A DNA stretch of 64,000 nucleotides from the NCBI RefSeq assembly GCF_014529945.1, contig NZ_JACVFB010000001.1, positions 868,001-932,000 on the forward strand, given 5' to 3'. The position numbers were made by a program, and so were the translations under genes. The notes beneath the pieces were generated by a model. That model worked only from the letters and a program-made list of their open reading frames with translations, was not told the origin of the DNA and ran no database searches. Source of the DNA: Chitinophaga varians (GTDB lineage: Bacteria; Bacteroidota; Bacteroidia; Chitinophagales; Chitinophagaceae). This document shows, piece by piece, positions 61,018-64,000 of the stretch; positions within the stretch are counted from its first letter, which is position 1, and every line of letters starts with the position of its first letter.

Positions 61018-62226
61018 TTGTCAACACAAGACCGCCTTACGTACCTGCTCGGGCAGGCTTTGCAGCAAGTCGCCACTGCGGCGGAGCTGCAGGAATTATC
61101 GACGCTGATCAAAGAGGACCACAGCGGCGCGCTTACGCAGCAGGTGGAAACGCTGCTGCTGCAGGAACTTCCGGATGCCACAGCCGGTTACGACAAAGAC
61201 TACTGGGATGAGATAGCCAGCCAGATCCTGGCGGCCGACCGGCCGCAAACAGCGGACAATATGGTACCGCTTCGTTCGCCACGCCGCCTGCGCTGGATAC
61301 CCGCTGCCGCGGCTGTATTGCTGCTGGCAGTCGGCCTTTTCTGGCTGCTGCGGCCGAATACCCGTAACCCTGCCATGGTAGCTGCTGTACCGGCAGTGCA
61401 TGACGTGGCGCCCGGCGGCAACAAAGCCATGCTCACCCTGGCAGACGGCACGGAGCTGCCGCTCGACAGCGCCGCCAGCGGAATGCTCACGCAACAAGGT
61501 CATACCCGCATTACGCAATCGGCTGGCGGACAGCTTCTGTACACGGCGCTATCCGGCCAACCGGACCTCCTGCAATACAATACCCTGCGCACGCCCCGTG
61601 GCGGCCAGTTCCAGGTAACACTGCCCGACGGTACCAAAGTATGGCTCAACGCGGCCAGCTCCCTGAAATACCCGGTGGCCTTCAAAGGCAGCGCCAGACA
61701 GGTGGAACTCAACGGGGAAGCCTATTTTGAAGTGGCCCGCAACACCGCCATGCCTTTTAAAGTGACGGTGCGTACCGGTCAGCCTAACGACAGCATGGAA
61801 GTAGCGGTGCTGGGCACGCAATTCAATATTATGGCCTATGCCGATGAAGCGGTCATCAAAACCACCCTGCTGGAAGGCGCCGTGAAAGTGAGCCGCCATG
61901 GCAACAGCAAACAGCTGGCGCCGGGACAGGGCGCACAACTGGATAAACAACACGATCTGCTGTCGCTTCAACAGCAGGTAAATACAGAAGAAGCGGTGGC
62001 CTGGAAAAATGGCTTTATTCAGCTGGAAGGCAACGACATCGCTTCCGTGATGCGCACGATTGCACGCTGGTACAACGTGGAAGTGGTGTTCACGGCGCCC
62101 GTCCCGGCTCACTTCCGCGGTATCATACCCCGGAACGTGCCGGTGTCACAGGTGCTGAAAATACTGGAGATGACAGGAGAAGTACATTTCGAGATCAAAG
62201 ACAGGCAGATTATCGTATCGCCCTGA
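61018..62226 (+). CDS. FecR-family anti-sigma factor
   Basis: 402 residues, probably from TTG 61018; no in-frame ATG precedes the conserved start. N-terminal cytoplasmic sigma-binding part, a transmembrane segment near 92-109 (WIPAAAAVLLLAVGLFWLL), FecR domain (RTPRGGQFQVTLPDGTKVWLNAASSLKYP; GEAYFEVA; GTQFNIMAY) and DUF4974 (IASVMRTIARWYNVEVVF; VSQVLKILEMTGEVHFEI). It controls the sigma factor upstream under the direction of the STN-SusC downstream. Confidence 0.93.
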   Translation: MSTQDRLTYLLGQALQQVATAAELQELSTLIKEDHSGALTQQVETLLLQELPDATAGYDKDYWDEIASQILAADRPQTADNMVPLRSPRRLRWIPAAAAVLLLAVGLFWLLRPNTRNPAMVAAVPAVHDVAPGGNKAMLTLADGTELPLDSAASGMLTQQGHTRITQSAGGQLLYTALSGQPDLLQYNTLRTPRGGQFQVTLPDGTKVWLNAASSLKYPVAFKGSARQVELNGEAYFEVARNTAMPFKVTVRTGQPNDSMEVAVLGTQFNIMAYADEAVIKTTLLEGAVKVSRHGNSKQLAPGQGAQLDKQHDLLSLQQQVNTEEAVAWKNGFIQLEGNDIASVMRTIARWYNVEVVFTAPVPAHFRGIIPRNVPVSQVLKILEMTGEVHFEIKDRQIIVSP

Positions 62227-62293
62227 TATTCCAATAAAACTGATACACTTATGGGTCCTTAATTTTCCACGAATCCCTTTACCCATACAGGAC

Positions 62294-62383
62294 AAAAAAA
62301 ACCGGAAGCGTTCGTACCGCCCCCGGTGAAGTCAGGTCCTGTATGTACAATCGCTTGCGGCAATTATTCATTACTTACCCAAA
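62294..62383 (-). ncRNA. Predicted ~90-nt antisense RNA in the second susC leader (DonS-like)
   Basis: Minus strand: a full promoter TTG-N20-TACATTTG (62419-62389), then about 90 nt downstream the hairpin ACCGG/CCGGT with inner CGC/GCG pairing (62301-62327) followed by eight T (62294-62301). The element has the same place, size and terminator design as that at 46964-47054, although the sequence between differs. It is antisense to the leader of the STN-SusC gene starting at 62396. Confidence 0.65.
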
Positions 62384-62388
62384 CCATA

Positions 62389-62419
62389 CAAATGTATGCA
62401 ATTGATGCTTTTTTCCCAA
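62389..62419 (-). promoter_or_regulatory. Antisense promoter TTG-N20-TACATTTG
   Basis: TTG (62417-62419 on the complement), a 20-nt spacer and an exact -7 box (62389-62396) whose complement covers the first base of the susC ATG. Both elements and their spacing match the Bacteroidota consensus. Confidence 0.6.
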
Positions 62420-64000
62420 GGCAGGCGGCGTCGTGCTGCGTGGGACAAAAAATTTCCACGATTATCGAAAAAAACGTTACTGATGATGAAATTAACGGTG
62501 CTTTTAATGACCGTTGCCCTGCTGCAGGTACATGCGGCCGGGTATTCTCAAACAGTTACCATCTCCCAACGTAATGTGCCGCTGGACAAGGTCTTTCAGG
62601 AGATCCGAAAACAAACGGGCTACACTTTCCTGTATACGGATGAACAAATGCTCCAGGGACGGAAAGTGGACCTGCAACTGAAAAACGTTTCCCTGAAAGA
62701 GGCGCTGGAAGCCTGCTTCAGCGGACAGCCTTTTACCTACAGCATATCCGACAAGGTGGTCATCGTAAAACGTAAACCCATCACCAGCGAGATACCCGCC
62801 CCGGTGGAACAAACAATCACCGGAAAGATCACCAATGAAAAAGGAGAGCCGCTACCCGGTGTGACCATTCAGGTGAAAGGCACGGCCAAAGGTGTGGTGA
62901 CCAACGACAAAGGAGAGTATGTAATTACAGTACCCGACGGCAACGCCGTGCTGGTAGTATCTTCCCTGGGCTACAACAAAATGGAGATACCCCTCAACGG
63001 TAAAAAAGAAGTGTCTGTTGCCTTACAGCCATCCGCCTCCAATATCAATGAACTGGTGGTGGTAGGCTATGGCGAACAAAAGAAAGGAACGCTCACCAAC
63101 GCGATCTCTTCTATCACCTCCAAAGATTTTAAAGACGCACCGGTGAACCGTCTCGATCAGGTATTACAGGGACGTGCGACCGGCGTGCAGGTCACTAATT
63201 CCGCCGGATCGCCCGGTGGCAGCGTACGTATCCGCATCCGTGGCTCCAATTCCATCAACGGCAGCAACGATCCGCTGTATGTGGTGGACGGCTTCGTGGG
63301 CGCGGAATTTTTCTCGATCAATCCTGACGACATTGCGTCGATACAGGTACTGAAAGATGCCGCCGCTACAGCTATCTACGGCAGCCGCGGCGCCAACGGC
63401 GTGATCCTCATTACCACTAAAAAAGGCGGTAAAGGTGGACTGAAGCTCAATTTCACCACACGGCTGTCTTCTTCTACCGTCATCAAAAAACTGGACCTGC
63501 TGAATGCGGCCGACTTTGCAGAAACGGCCAACGCCCATGCGGCAGCGGTAGGCACCACGCCAAAGTTCACAGATGCGCAGATCGCGGACTTCCGGGCTAA
63601 AGGTGGCACCGACTGGCAGAAAGAGATCTTCCGGACAGCACCGGCACAGGAATACCTGCTCAGTCTCTCCGGCGGCACCGACAAGAGTGGTTATTTTATC
63701 TCCGGTAACTACCTCAATCAGGATGGGGTGATCAACAACTCGTTTTACAAACGGTACACGCTGCGCTCCAATATCAATGCCCGCCTTTCGAACATCGTCT
63801 CTACCTTCCTGAATATCACCGGTTCCTACAGCACGGCACAGAACGCAGATATCCCGGCAGATGGCCCCAGCAGCCCGCTGGCGCAGGCCCTCACCTGGGC
63901 GCCCACCACGCCGGTACGCAATGCAGACGGTAGTTTCGTCGTCAGCGATCCGGTAGGCTCGTTGTTCTATAATCCGGTGGCGCTCACGGTCAACAGGATC
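62396..64000 (+). CDS. SusC-family TonB-linked transporter with STN domain, 5' part only
   Basis: 535 codons are visible, and the frame is still open at the window end. It may start at ATG 62396, giving an Arg-rich extension before the signal peptide (Met30/31, ATG 62483/62486), as in the SusC at 47067. Domains seen: signal (LLQVHAAGYSQ), STN (VTISQRNVPLDKVFQEIRKQ), carboxypeptidase-regulatory-like (ITGKITNEKGEPLPGVTIQV), TonB box NELVVVGYGEQKKG, plug (LDQVLQGRATGVQVTN; PLYVVDGFVG; IQVLKDAAATAIYGSRGANGVILITT) and the first barrel strands. It should signal to the FecR and sigma proteins upstream; a SusD partner is expected beyond the window. Confidence 0.93.
   Translation, partial: MQLMLFSQGRRRRAAWDKKFPRLSKKTLLMMKLTVLLMTVALLQVHAAGYSQTVTISQRNVPLDKVFQEIRKQTGYTFLYTDEQMLQGRKVDLQLKNVSLKEALEACFSGQPFTYSISDKVVIVKRKPITSEIPAPVEQTITGKITNEKGEPLPGVTIQVKGTAKGVVTNDKGEYVITVPDGNAVLVVSSLGYNKMEIPLNGKKEVSVALQPSASNINELVVVGYGEQKKGTLTNAISSITSKDFKDAPVNRLDQVLQGRATGVQVTNSAGSPGGSVRIRIRGSNSINGSNDPLYVVDGFVGAEFFSINPDDIASIQVLKDAAATAIYGSRGANGVILITTKKGGKGGLKLNFTTRLSSSTVIKKLDLLNAADFAETANAHAAAVGTTPKFTDAQIADFRAKGGTDWQKEIFRTAPAQEYLLSLSGGTDKSGYFISGNYLNQDGVINNSFYKRYTLRSNINARLSNIVSTFLNITGSYSTAQNADIPADGPSSPLAQALTWAPTTPVRNADGSFVVSDPVGSLFYNPVALTVNRI

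Overview
The window looks like a chromosome segment of a Bacteroidota bacterium, most likely Chitinophagaceae and possibly Chitinophaga (inference). The evidence is four SusC-type receptors, three of them with a SusD partner inside the window (the fourth runs off the end), two ECF sigma/FecR anti-sigma pairs, a type IX secretion sorting domain, many lipoproteins with a lipobox, and exact copies of the Bacteroidota -7 promoter box TANNTTTG. No rRNA, tRNA, CRISPR array or insertion sequence was seen.

Layout. 1-5.2 kb: the 3' end of a secreted FN3/PPC/T9SS protein, an AzoR-type flavoprotein, a PI-PLC-like lipoprotein, an AraC/GyrI regulator and an exported agmatine-deiminase-like lipoprotein. 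5.4-8.3 kb: a barstar-like protein, then a single polypeptide joining a trypsin-like protease to a DNA/RNA non-specific nuclease. 8.4-24.3 kb: a carbohydrate region with GH51, SusC/SusD, GH27, an aldo/keto reductase, an enolase-superfamily dehydratase, a sodium/solute symporter, an exported RhaM-type mutarotase, an AraC regulator and a large secreted protein of unknown family. 24.5-29.1 kb: an Rhs protein with a GIY-YIG-like C-terminal toxin and a DUF4240-like immunity candidate. 29.2-36.8 kb: SusD, SusC and a GH95 alpha-L-fucosidase on the minus strand. 37.1-42.3 kb: small regulators and redox enzymes (HxlR, VOC, SDR, GlcG/HbpS, AraC) and a LytS/LytTR two-component pair. 42.4-44.8 kb: an outer-membrane receptor. 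45.0-53.0 kb: ECF sigma, FecR, STN-SusC, SusD and a TlpA-like protein. 53.1-58.7 kb: an uncharacterised envelope locus with a second trypsin-like protease, an HxlR regulator and an MBL-fold enzyme. 58.8-64 kb: GH30, then a second ECF sigma, FecR and STN-SusC cut by the window end.

How the genes fit together. Extracellular glycosidases and SusC/D complexes take up plant- or host-type glycans. The reductase, dehydratase, symporter and mutarotase point to oxidation and dehydration of a deoxy-sugar such as L-fucose or L-rhamnose, and the GH95 fucosidase 14 kb away could supply it. The two STN-SusC loci have the wiring of trans-envelope signalling: receptor to FecR to sigma.

The strongest unexpected signal lies in both FecR-SusC gaps. 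On the strand opposite SusC, each gap has an exact -7 box overlapping the SusC start and, about 90 nt downstream, an intrinsic terminator ending in eight T. This predicts a ~90-nt antisense RNA at each locus, in the position of the cis-encoded PUL antisense RNAs (DonS type) known from Bacteroides. Other notable items are the protease-nuclease fusion beside barstar, the Rhs toxin/immunity pair between two sugar loci, a perfect 24-bp palindrome upstream of a SusC gene, and matched terminator stems around azoR.
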